Shown: piece by piece, positions 43,484 to 51,567 of the stretch | How the letters are laid out: each line of letters begins with the position of its first letter | How positions within the stretch are numbered: the first letter of the stretch is position 1 | Assembly (NCBI GenBank): GCA_026702845.1 | Contig: JADCLS010000003.1 | Span: 124,001-188,000 of the forward strand | Length of the DNA: 64,000 nt | Reading direction: 5' to 3' | DNA from: Candidatus Heimdallarchaeota archaeon | GTDB taxonomy: Archaea > Asgardarchaeota > Heimdallarchaeia > Heimdallarchaeales > Kariarchaeaceae | Program-made: the position numbers and the translations under genes | Notes under the pieces: generated by a model | Told to the model about the DNA's origin: nothing | What the model saw: the letters and a program-made list of their open reading frames with translations, nothing else | Databases searched by the model: none

Positions 43484-44440
43484 TTATTCTTTAATCCCCA
43501 ACTTAGCTAGTATAGAACTAATCTGGATATCAGCAGAAGCTCCTTCCGTCAATCGAAAATCAACTTCAGCTATTAAGGCGATCAAATCAATTAGTTCTTT
43601 ATTTGAAAGATTTAGCTGATTCAAATTACTATTCATATCACGTAGTATATCTTGACCAGTTATTCCATGAGAATAGATTAAATCCTGTAATATATTTTTT
43701 GATGCTGTAAAATCTCCTCCCCTTGCCATTTTCATGAGTTTTATGATTTCAGCTTTATCAACAGTTCCCACAGTCTCCAATACTACTGGTTTTGTTATCT
43801 TTCCACCAATTGCAGCTGATGCTTGCAGTATATTTATCGCCTTTCTCATATCTCCTTCAGAAATATCGATTATAGTATCAATTCCAATTTCCTCAAATTC
43901 AACTTTTTCCAGAGAGGCAATTTCTTTTAATCGTTGAGAAATTGCTAGTTTTGGAATTCTACTGAATTTAAAATAAGCACAACGTGATTGGATAGGTTCA
44001 ATTATTTTTCCAGGGTAATTGCATAATAAGATAAATCGAGACGTGTTTACATATTTCTCCATGGTTCTTCTTAATGCATGCTGTGCTGCACTAGTTAACG
44101 CATCCGCTTCATCCAAGCTGATTATTTTAAATGGTGCTCCATTGGAAGGTAGGATCCTCGCAAATGATTTGACTTGATTTCGAATCACATCAATTCCTCT
44201 ATCATCACTGGCATTCAACTCAAGTAAATTCCCTTCAATTTTGTTTTCATATAATATTTCATGGGCTAGTGCAATAACTGCTGATGTTTTTCCTGTTCCA
44301 GGTGGCCCTGCAAAAAGAAGGTGTGGTAAAGATTTACTTTCAACAAATCCTTTTAATCTAGCCTTAATATCTTCATGACCAAATATATCATCGATTCTTC
44401 TAGGTCGGTATTTTTCCGACCACATCATCTGAATATCCAT
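43484..44440 (-). CDS. rfcS: Replication factor C small subunit
   Basis: About 318 residues from the ATG at 44440. MWSEKYRPRRIDDIFGHEDI, LLFAGPPGTGKTSAVIALAH (Walker A), LELNASDDRGIDVIRNQVK, IISLDEADALTSAAQHALRR (Walker B, DEAD) and CNYPGKIIEPIQSRCAYFKF (SRC motif) define the clamp-loader small subunit. An in-frame ATG at 44491 would add 17 residues unlike the family. It loads PCNA with RfcL, which is encoded at 61.2 kb. Confidence 0.96.
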   Translation of the reverse strand: MDIQMMWSEKYRPRRIDDIFGHEDIKARLKGFVESKSLPHLLFAGPPGTGKTSAVIALAHEILYENKIEGNLLELNASDDRGIDVIRNQVKSFARILPSNGAPFKIISLDEADALTSAAQHALRRTMEKYVNTSRFILLCNYPGKIIEPIQSRCAYFKFSRIPKLAISQRLKEIASLEKVEFEEIGIDTIIDISEGDMRKAINILQASAAIGGKITKPVVLETVGTVDKAEIIKLMKMARGGDFTASKNILQDLIYSHGITGQDILRDMNSNLNQLNLSNKELIDLIALIAEVDFRLTEGASADIQISSILAKLGIKE

Positions 44441-44510
44441 AACCAATGGATTTATTCTCTTTACATTAATTTTTCCACAATAATATTCCATATTTGTATT
44501 AATTATTTTT

Positions 44511-44804
44511 TCACCATGATTTTATGAGATCTGAAAGTTTTTTCCCATAAGGATTAAGTGTATTAATCTTAAAAATCCTTATTCTCCCATATCTTTTCTC
44601 CATAATTATTCCATCTTCTCTTAACTCATAAAGTAATTTATTTGTATTACTGTGATTTAATCCAGCTAATTTACTGATTCTAGTGACATTCAATTCATTA
44701 TATTTTACTAATATATCAATTATTTTCAATTTTCCAACGCTATTGATTATTTTGTAAATAGGAATTTTGTTTTGATAAAGATCTATCATATTTCTTTCGC
44801 TCAT
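44511..44804 (-). CDS. Small winged-helix regulator
   Basis: 97 residues: IINSVGKLKIIDILVKYNEL, NVTRISKLAGLNHSNTNKLL (recognition helix), YELREDGIIMEKRYGRIRIF (wing), then a short helix. This is an ArsR/MarR-like winged helix without visible metal-binding Cys. It ends 70 bases before the RfcS start and its own start lies 112 bases from the box C/D RNA. Confidence 0.75.
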   Translation of the reverse strand: MSERNMIDLYQNKIPIYKIINSVGKLKIIDILVKYNELNVTRISKLAGLNHSNTNKLLYELREDGIIMEKRYGRIRIFKINTLNPYGKKLSDLIKSW

Positions 44805-44884
44805 AGTAATTAATTCACCTTATAGTTATTAATCGTTGAGAGTCATTTCTAAAAGTGAATAGTCCGCAAGTGAACTATACTCAG

Positions 44885-44894
44885 AATATAAATA
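44885..44894 (+). promoter_or_regulatory. TATA box for the box C/D sRNA
   Basis: AATATAAATA lies about 25 bases before the 5' end of the predicted sRNA terminal stem, the expected distance for an archaeal promoter reading on the plus strand. Confidence 0.5.
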
Positions 44895-44915
44895 GGTATG
44901 CTATGATATAGAAGT

Positions 44916-44976
44916 GCTGGCGATGATGATTCTAGCCAATCTGAAAGTTGATGAATATTTTGAGTTCTGAGCCAGA
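44916..44976 (+). ncRNA. Box C/D guide sRNA
   Basis: A complete archaeal C/D architecture is seen. The terminal stem is CTGGC at 44917-44921 with GCCAG at 44971-44975. Box C is ATGATGA at 44923-44929. The first guide is 11 bases (44930-44940). Box D' is CTGA at 44941-44944. Box C' is TTGATGA at 44948-44954. The second guide is 12 bases (44955-44966). Box D is CTGA at 44967-44970. A TATA box and a following T-rich stretch fit an independent gene. It should guide 2'-O-methylation with L7Ae, Nop5 and fibrillarin. It lies antisense to the gap before the EF-2 paralogue stop. Confidence 0.8.
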
Positions 44977-44980
44977 TTTT

Positions 44981-46954
44981 CTATATACTATTAATAGGAA
45001 GAAATAACACCTTTGGAAATGACCAAAAAGCATTACCATCAGATATTTGTCTTAACTTATCTGCCAGATAAATTGCTTCCCTTACGGGAATGACCCCATA
45101 TATTGCAGAATTTTCGCCCTCTGAGATCACATCCTGAATATTTGAATGCATACGTTGTAATTCTTGTATTATTACTCCTATATATGATTCTGGTAAATAA
45201 ATTTCAATCTCATAATATGGTTCATGAATAAGTGCGTTTGTACTAGTTAATGCATGTTTTATAATTTTATTTCCTGAAATCATGGCTCGTTCATAGGTAG
45301 TAAAATTTTCATCCAATTCTTCATTTAATATTATAATACTCAGATTTTTTATTCTCTTCTTTGAAATAGGTGATACTTTCATGGATTGAAATAATACTTG
45401 AATTAATCCTTCTTGTGCATCTGAGTTGATAGCCCTTTGACATAATACTACATTGTGATTATCATCTGAATAGATAAGCACAAATTTGGTATCAATTTTT
45501 ACTTGATCTGTTGGTCCTGCAAGATAACGCAAATTATACTCATCGATAATACTACTACACTTTATTAATGGAACTTCATAGGAAATAATAATTGGTTTCG
45601 AGACTTCTATTTCATAATCCATCGCTCGTAGATCATTTACAAGCACATCTAATTGTAATGTGCCCACTCCTAATACAATAAGTTCTCCAGTCAATTTATT
45701 TACTTCATAATATAAACCGGGTGTATACTGAGTGATTTCCTCAATGATATGATGCAATTTTCCAATCTGAGCAATTTTCAATGGCTCTATTCCAATTGAT
45801 ACCACAGGATCTTGGATGTAGGAAATTCGTTTCAATTTGATATTTTCCTGAAATTTTGGTTCCTGAGCAATTTCTCCTGAGGTTAAATGTGATGAAAACG
45901 AAATACTTCCTATATTTCCCGTATCAAGGGAATTTACAGTATATCGTGACCTCCCAAATATTTGAGCAATTCTATTCACCTTTACTAACCTCGAACCAGT
46001 AGATATTATTAATTCATCACCTTTTTTGACCTGGCCAGAAATCACGCGTACAATAAATGTATTTTTCATTTGTTTAGATGATATGGGCTCTTGTCTACCT
46101 ATCAAAAGAATTGTTTTATCTTGGATACTATTCCTTCGCATAATTTGCAATAATTGAGAACTAATTTGGTTTAAAAATAAAGATGGAAATTTATTAATCT
46201 GTCCTTTTGTTGGATGAGGAAATTTCGATATAATAGCATTATTCACAACCTTAGATAATTTTATATTATCATGAATTTGGAAAGTTTTATCATGATAGGC
46301 TTGGATGATTGTAGAGATATTTTTACCATTTTTAACAAAATTTATATCAATAGCCCATCCATCTAGTGCAGAACCTAGTAATATTGTGCCTTTTGTGAAA
46401 TTAGGTATCAAATCGATTTTTAATCCATAATTTATACATAATGATTGAATATCAGAAACAATTTTTTGAATTCTTTCTTGAATTTTTGCAGTGTTTAACT
46501 CAAGTTCTTTGATTAATCTATCTATCTTGTTAATAAAAAGAATGAATTCAATTTTCTCAGCGATTGCCTGTCGTAGAACTGATTTTGTCTGAGCCATTAC
46601 ACCTTCCACAGCATCAATAATAATTAGACTACCATCAACTAATCGTAATGATTCAGCAACTTTACCCGAAAAATCAACATGTCCAGGTGTATCAATCAAA
46701 TTGATAAGATACTTTTTGTTTTCATTAATAATAATGTAAGATGAAAGGCTTGTTTCTATTGTAATACCTCTTCTCTGCTCCTCAGGAAGACTATCTAAAG
46801 CTCTCATACTACCTGCCAAATATTCTGGTAGATATCCACCAGAAGCTAATAAATAATCTGAAAGAGTTGTCTTCCCATGATCTACATGTGATATTATGGA
46901 TATATTTCTAATATCTTCAGCCATTACATCCGTTATATCTGGTTTATTTCCCAT
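44981..46954 (-). CDS. EF-2 paralogue (aEF-2p type) lacking the diphthamide site
   Basis: 657 residues, shorter than typical aEF-2 (about 730). SIISHVDHGKTTLSDYLL (G1), RRGITIETSLSS (G2), LIDTPGHVDFSGKVAESLRL (G3) and FINKIDRLI (G4) show an EF-2 GTPase. Domain II and III blocks follow, and the C-terminal part ends in NAFWSFPKV. In domain IV (about residues 544-556) the usual HxDxxHRGxxQ diphthamide segment is replaced by NEELDENFTTYER, so the modified His is absent. Asgard genomes are known to carry such EF-2 paralogues. It probably acts in translation or ribosome recycling rather than canonical translocation; the real EF-2 is not in the window. Confidence 0.9.
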   Translation of the reverse strand: MGNKPDITDVMAEDIRNISIISHVDHGKTTLSDYLLASGGYLPEYLAGSMRALDSLPEEQRRGITIETSLSSYIIINENKKYLINLIDTPGHVDFSGKVAESLRLVDGSLIIIDAVEGVMAQTKSVLRQAIAEKIEFILFINKIDRLIKELELNTAKIQERIQKIVSDIQSLCINYGLKIDLIPNFTKGTILLGSALDGWAIDINFVKNGKNISTIIQAYHDKTFQIHDNIKLSKVVNNAIISKFPHPTKGQINKFPSLFLNQISSQLLQIMRRNSIQDKTILLIGRQEPISSKQMKNTFIVRVISGQVKKGDELIISTGSRLVKVNRIAQIFGRSRYTVNSLDTGNIGSISFSSHLTSGEIAQEPKFQENIKLKRISYIQDPVVSIGIEPLKIAQIGKLHHIIEEITQYTPGLYYEVNKLTGELIVLGVGTLQLDVLVNDLRAMDYEIEVSKPIIISYEVPLIKCSSIIDEYNLRYLAGPTDQVKIDTKFVLIYSDDNHNVVLCQRAINSDAQEGLIQVLFQSMKVSPISKKRIKNLSIIILNEELDENFTTYERAMISGNKIIKHALTSTNALIHEPYYEIEIYLPESYIGVIIQELQRMHSNIQDVISEGENSAIYGVIPVREAIYLADKLRQISDGNAFWSFPKVLFLPINSI

Positions 46955-46981
46955 ACTATCACATTCGTCTAATGATTTGAT

Positions 46982-48127
46982 TTATCCAGCACTAAATTCT
47001 TCATCCCAATTGCTAAATCTAGATAATTCATTTACTGAAACACTTTTATTAACACTAGATAATGCTCTAAGATAATCAGAATGATTAACAGGTCGGGCTT
47101 TGATGCTTTCATCGTCTATCATTTCAGATTGATCCAGATCCCTAATAGGCGCCATTATGGCCTCTTTACAAATATTGGCAATATCTGAACCTGAATAGCC
47201 ATCTGTTAATGACGCTAACTCAGCGAAATCAATATCATCATCTAGCTCGATTCCTTTTGAATTGATTTTAAAAATAACTTCTCTCGCCTCAATATCAGGA
47301 AGAGAAACATATATTCTTCTTTGAAATCGTCTTCTGAATGCTGTATCAATTTCCCACGGAACATTTGTTGCCCCTATTGTTACAACTCTATCTTGGGAAT
47401 TGGATGATAAACCCTCCATACTCGTCAATAATTGGGTTTTTACTCTTCTCATGGCATCATTCTCCCCCTCACTTCTTGATTGTGTCAATGAATCAACCTC
47501 ATCGATAAATATTATTGATGGTTGCTCTCTTATGGCAATATCATATAATCGTTTAACCAGTTTCTCACTCTCTCCTAGCCACTTACTTACTAGTGTCGCT
47601 GCAGATATGTTGAAAAATGTTGCTTGTACATCTCCAGCAGTAGCCTTCGCAATCATGGTTTTCCCACAACCAGGAGGACCATGAAGTAGTATTCCCTTCC
47701 ATGGTTGTCTTGATCCTGTAAAAAGGTCTGGACGTTTGAGCGGTAGGACGATTGCTTCTCGTAAAGCTCGCTTTGCTTCAATTAATCCAGCAACATCAGA
47801 TAATTTGATATTTGGTATTTCGGATACTATTGAATCTTCAAGTGTTTTATCCAAATCATCTTCTTGGTTATCATTAGATGACCCTTTTGAGCCAGAAACA
47901 CGTGATTTTTTATCAGGTTTAATTTTTCTAGCCCTCAATACATACTCTTTAGCTTTATTCTCATAGATTAATTGTAATTTCGAGTTGGTAGTCAATTTTT
48001 TTAATTCCACAAGTATTTCAGCAGCCCTTAGATACTGGTTGAAAGCCTTTTCATAATTACCAGCATCATCATTTATTACTGCTTGATTCGCTATTTCTTG
48101 AGCTCTAGCATAGAGATTTTGACTCAT
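46982..48127 (-). CDS. vps4: ESCRT ATPase Vps4 with MIT domain
   Basis: 381 residues. Residues about 1-72 form an MIT three-helix domain (ARAQEIANQAVINDDAGNYE, KAFNQYLRAAEILVELKK, ENKAKEYVLRARKIK). The AAA domain has LSDVAGLIEAKRALREAIV, Walker A GPPGCGKT at 150-157, Walker B IIFIDEVDSL near 205, GATNVPWEIDTAFRRRFQRR with Arg fingers, and a Vps4-like C-terminus (FSNWDEEFSAG). It hexamerises and remodels ESCRT-III polymers at membranes. The ATG has GGAAGGATA upstream. It is divergent from the two ESCRT-III genes, 231 bases away. Confidence 0.95.
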   Translation of the reverse strand: MSQNLYARAQEIANQAVINDDAGNYEKAFNQYLRAAEILVELKKLTTNSKLQLIYENKAKEYVLRARKIKPDKKSRVSGSKGSSNDNQEDDLDKTLEDSIVSEIPNIKLSDVAGLIEAKRALREAIVLPLKRPDLFTGSRQPWKGILLHGPPGCGKTMIAKATAGDVQATFFNISAATLVSKWLGESEKLVKRLYDIAIREQPSIIFIDEVDSLTQSRSEGENDAMRRVKTQLLTSMEGLSSNSQDRVVTIGATNVPWEIDTAFRRRFQRRIYVSLPDIEAREVIFKINSKGIELDDDIDFAELASLTDGYSGSDIANICKEAIMAPIRDLDQSEMIDDESIKARPVNHSDYLRALSSVNKSVSVNELSRFSNWDEEFSAG

Positions 48128-48358
48128 TATCCTTCCTATTCAAAGAATGTAAATAGTTCTTAAAATACATATTGAAAATTAGATGAAGATTATCATGAAA
48201 TTCTTATCAACTTGTTTCGAATATTATTAATTATCAAGTTAATATACTTTGAACTGATAAAGCTAGTAATTAATGATCAATATTGATAAACTGTAACCTA
48301 TTGTTAATAGAAGTGTTAAAATATATAGATATTAATAATTAATTAGAAAGTGAAATAA
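48128..48358. promoter_or_regulatory. Divergent promoter region between vps4 and the ESCRT-III genes
   Basis: A TTAAAATATATA element at 48316-48327 on the plus strand sits about 30 bases before the ESCRT-III ATG. AT-rich sequence near 48150-48170 on the minus strand could serve vps4. The shared spacer would allow coordinated expression of polymer and ATPase. No gene or structured RNA is seen in it. Confidence 0.4.
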
Positions 48359-48970
48359 ATGAGAGACCTTATTGGATGGCTAGTTGGTGGAAAGAGTTCC
48401 TCTTCTAATCGTGATCATATATTAAATATGAAGGTAGTAAGTAGAAGATTAACTCGATCAATGAGAAAAATGGAAAATCAAGAGAAAAAAAATGAACGGA
48501 AAATCCGTGAAGCAATTAGAAAAGGTGATACAGAATCTGCTCGAATGTTTGCAAATGAGACTGTTAGAAATCGTAAATCAGTTCGAGGCTATCAATCTTT
48601 AATTAATAAAATAGATGGATTAATTTACAAACTAGAAAGGGCAGAAGCTATACAAGGTATTGCCAGCGAAATGAGAGGAATCGCTAATTCCTTGGCAAAT
48701 ATTAATAATCAATTGAATCTACCTGAAATCGATAATCTTGTTGGTAATATGCAGGAAACATTAGAGAGTATCGATGATACTTCAGAGGTTCTTGAGGATA
48801 GCATGGATAATATGTTTGAATCAGATATTGATGAAGGTGAAGTAGATAATTTACTTCAAGAATATGGTGTCGAGGTGGGACTTAGTATGGAAGCAGGACT
48901 TCCTGTTGCATCTACTAAATCATCTGAGCTTGAAAAGGAAATTGAAGCTCTCAGAAAGGAGGAAGAATAA
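48359..48970 (+). CDS. ESCRT-III protein, Vps2/24/46-type
   Basis: 203 residues, charged and helical. The basic N-terminal core (RRLTRSMRKMENQEKKNERK, IREAIRKGDTESARMFANET, VRNRKSVRGYQSLINKIDGL) matches the alpha1-alpha2 hairpin of the Vps2/24/46 (CHMP1-3) branch. GIASEMRGIANSLANINNQL continues the pattern. The C-terminal half is acidic and ends with LEKEIEALRKEEE, a MIM1-like motif that should bind the Vps4 MIT domain. ESCRT-III proteins polymerise for membrane scission. Its stop TAA is followed directly by the next ESCRT-III start. Confidence 0.9.
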   Translation: MRDLIGWLVGGKSSSSNRDHILNMKVVSRRLTRSMRKMENQEKKNERKIREAIRKGDTESARMFANETVRNRKSVRGYQSLINKIDGLIYKLERAEAIQGIASEMRGIANSLANINNQLNLPEIDNLVGNMQETLESIDDTSEVLEDSMDNMFESDIDEGEVDNLLQEYGVEVGLSMEAGLPVASTKSSELEKEIEALRKEEE

Positions 48971-48971
48971 A

Positions 48972-49637
48972 TTGGGAATAAAATCATGGTTATTTGGTAA
49001 GGATAAACAATCTGGAGATAAGGAGACAGAAGCAATAGCTCTGTTGAAAAAACGCCTAAATTCTCTTGAAATTGAAGGTCGGAATATGTTACGGAAAGCA
49101 GAAGAACAGAAAACAGTGGCAAAAACGATGCTAAAACAAGGGAATAAAATTGGTGCAAAACAAGCGTTAACAAGATCAAGTCTACACATGCAAAAATATA
49201 ATCAAATCCAGAATCAGAGTCTCAATTTATCTACACAAATAGACACCATTTCTTCAGCGAAATCTGCTGCTGAAACAGTCAAAGCACTTCAAGTAGGTAG
49301 TCAAGTTGTTGAGAAGACTCTTCATGAGGTGTCTCCCGAGGATGTTGAAAGAACTATGATAGAAATGGATGATCAAAGAGATAGAATAGCTATGATGAGT
49401 GAAGCATTATCTGATACCACTAGTTTAGAGATGGATCTTGATGGAGAATTTGTAGATTCCATTGATGATCAATTGGCTTCTCTTGAAATGGAGATCCAAG
49501 CAGAATCACATGGTAGTTTACCAGAAGCAGGTACAAGGACAAATGAAACATTACCTGAATCATCCACAGAAGAAGCCAATACAGATTTAACTGATGAATT
49601 AAAGGCTCTAAAGAAGGAACTAGAGGGCGATACATAA
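48972..49637 (+). CDS. ESCRT-III protein, Vps20/32/60-type
   Basis: About 221 residues from a TTG at 48972, one base after the first ESCRT-III stop. That start gives LGIKSWLFGKDKQSGD, like the amphipathic alpha0 of Snf7/CHMP4. The core reads IALLKKRLNSLEIEGRNMLR, GNKIGAKQALTRSSLHMQKY and KSAAETVKALQVGSQVVEKT, followed by VSPEDVERTMIEMDDQRDRI, the Vps20/32/60 pattern. The C-terminus DLTDELKALKKELEGDT is MIM1-like. Reading the frame further upstream overlaps the previous gene and gives a hydrophobic, atypical N-terminus, so the TTG is preferred. It would start the polymer that Vps4 disassembles. Confidence 0.9.
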   Translation: MGIKSWLFGKDKQSGDKETEAIALLKKRLNSLEIEGRNMLRKAEEQKTVAKTMLKQGNKIGAKQALTRSSLHMQKYNQIQNQSLNLSTQIDTISSAKSAAETVKALQVGSQVVEKTLHEVSPEDVERTMIEMDDQRDRIAMMSEALSDTTSLEMDLDGEFVDSIDDQLASLEMEIQAESHGSLPEAGTRTNETLPESSTEEANTDLTDELKALKKELEGDT

Positions 49638-49707
49638 ATTCAGATGATTTTTCCCATGTTATAATCAATACTTTGTTAATTAATACATTGGAAAAATAAA
49701 TTGTAGA

Positions 49708-51567
49708 ATGACTAGATTAGCAATAGTATCAAGAGAGGATTGTAAATCAAAAGATTGTGGACTAGTTTGTATTAAATACTGTCCAGTAAATTTGATGAAT
49801 TACAAATGCATAGTATTGGATGATAAAAAAAAGGCTGTTATTTCCGAATCTCTCTGCACTGGATGTGGTATTTGTGTGAAAAAATGTACTCCTTGGAAGG
49901 CATTAAAAATAATTAATCTACCTGAAGAATTAGATAGAGATGTCACACACCGCTATGGTCCAAATGCTTTCAAATTACATAGATTACCATTACCCAGAAC
50001 AGGTACAATCTTGGGATTAGTAGGTCAGAATGGTTCTGGTAAAAGTACATCTCTAAAAATTCTATCTGGAGAAATAATGCAGAATCTGGGAAAATTTGAT
50101 GATGATATTCCAAATTGGGAGGAGATATTCAAATATTATAGAGGCTCCGAACTCCAAAATTACTTTAAAAAATTGTCAACTAATGATCTGAAAATTTCTA
50201 TTAAGCCTCAAACCATTGATAGATTACCTCAGGTGGTCAAGGGTGTCGTAAAAGATCTTATTACTAGAATAGATGAAAGAGGAATTGCAGATGAATTAAA
50301 AATGAGTTTCAATTTGCATCATATTTGGGATAGAAAAGTATCTGTCCTTTCAGGTGGAGAGTTACAGAGGCTTGCTATTGCAGCAGCTATTGCAAAAAAT
50401 GCAGATGCCTATTTTATTGATGAACCCACTAGTTATCTGGATATCAAAGAAAGATTAAGAGTAGCTAGAGAAATTAGAAAGCTGGGTATGGAAAAAATAA
50501 TGGTTGTTGTTGAGCATGATCTTGCAGTGTTAGATTATATGAGTGATCAGGTACAATTGTACTACGGAGAACCAGGTGCCTATGGAGTAGTAACACATCC
50601 AATGTCAGTTAGGGACGGAATTAATAGCTTTCTTGAAGGGTACATACCTTCAGAGAATATGAGATTTAGATCAGAACCACTAAAATTCAACAAAACTGAA
50701 CTTTCTACAACTAATGAGGATCGCCTATATCCCTTGATAAGTTATGGTGAAATGAGTAAGGAATATGATACATTTAAAGTTAGTATCGGTAAGGGAGATT
50801 TATTTTCTGGTGATATTGTTGGGATAATTGGACCGAATGGAATTGGTAAATCTACTTTTGCGAAATTGATTACTAAAACTGAAAAAGCAACATTTGTTGA
50901 GAAAGAAATTGAATTAATGCGAAAAAGAATTATTATCAATGACGAAGATGATGAGGAAGAGGAGGAAGAAGTAGATCAATTGCAATTAGAAATTAGTTAT
51001 AAACCTCAGTATCTAGAATTTGAATCCGGTAGATTAGTGAGTGAATTACTCATGGATGCAAATCCTGTAGTATTGACTAGTGCTTTTTTCAAAACAGAAC
51101 TGCTTGTTCCTTTAGATTTGGAGAAACTACAATCCCATTCCGTTGATACATTATCGGGTGGAGAATTACAGAGGGTCGGAATAGCAATTTGTTTAGCTAA
51201 AGAGGCTGATTTGTACATCATCGACGAACCTTCTGCATTTATTTCAGCAGAAGATAGAGTGATGGTAGGGAAAACTATTCGAAGGTTTATTATGCACAGA
51301 AGAGCAGCTGGTTTGGTTATTGAGCATGATTTAATGCTTCAAAGTTATATCTCTGATCGAATAATTCATTTCGAGGGGACACCAGGAGTAGAAGGAATCG
51401 CTTCATCACCTTTAAGTGTTAAAGAAGGAATGAATGCTTTCTTGAAACTTCAGGATATTACTTTTAGATCTGATAAATCATCCGGTAGACCAAGAATAAA
51501 TAAATATGGTAGCAAGCTTGATAAGCAACAAAAGACATCAGGTGATTATTACTTAGGAAATGATTAA
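49708..51567 (+). CDS. rli1: Ribosome recycling ATPase ABCE1/RLI
   Basis: 619 residues. Two [4Fe-4S] clusters are coordinated by C12, C17, C21, C25 and by C50, C53, C56, C60. The first ABC domain has LVGQNGSGKSTSLKILSGE, LSGGELQRLAIAAAI and IDEPTSYLD; the second has GIIGPNGIGKSTFAKLI, LSGGELQRVGIAICL and IDEPSAFI. A hinge YGEPGAYGVV lies between. It splits ribosomes after termination and works with aPelota and aRF1. It overlaps the convergent TrmB-like gene by 4 bases and follows the ESCRT-III genes. Confidence 0.97.
   Translation: MTRLAIVSREDCKSKDCGLVCIKYCPVNLMNYKCIVLDDKKKAVISESLCTGCGICVKKCTPWKALKIINLPEELDRDVTHRYGPNAFKLHRLPLPRTGTILGLVGQNGSGKSTSLKILSGEIMQNLGKFDDDIPNWEEIFKYYRGSELQNYFKKLSTNDLKISIKPQTIDRLPQVVKGVVKDLITRIDERGIADELKMSFNLHHIWDRKVSVLSGGELQRLAIAAAIAKNADAYFIDEPTSYLDIKERLRVAREIRKLGMEKIMVVVEHDLAVLDYMSDQVQLYYGEPGAYGVVTHPMSVRDGINSFLEGYIPSENMRFRSEPLKFNKTELSTTNEDRLYPLISYGEMSKEYDTFKVSIGKGDLFSGDIVGIIGPNGIGKSTFAKLITKTEKATFVEKEIELMRKRIIINDEDDEEEEEEVDQLQLEISYKPQYLEFESGRLVSELLMDANPVVLTSAFFKTELLVPLDLEKLQSHSVDTLSGGELQRVGIAICLAKEADLYIIDEPSAFISAEDRVMVGKTIRRFIMHRRAAGLVIEHDLMLQSYISDRIIHFEGTPGVEGIASSPLSVKEGMNAFLKLQDITFRSDKSSGRPRINKYGSKLDKQQKTSGDYYLGND

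Noticed and set aside
48864..48971. Upstream extension of the second ESCRT-III frame
   Set aside because: It overlaps the first ESCRT-III gene in another frame and gives an atypical hydrophobic start; the TTG at 48972 gives a normal Snf7-type N-terminus.
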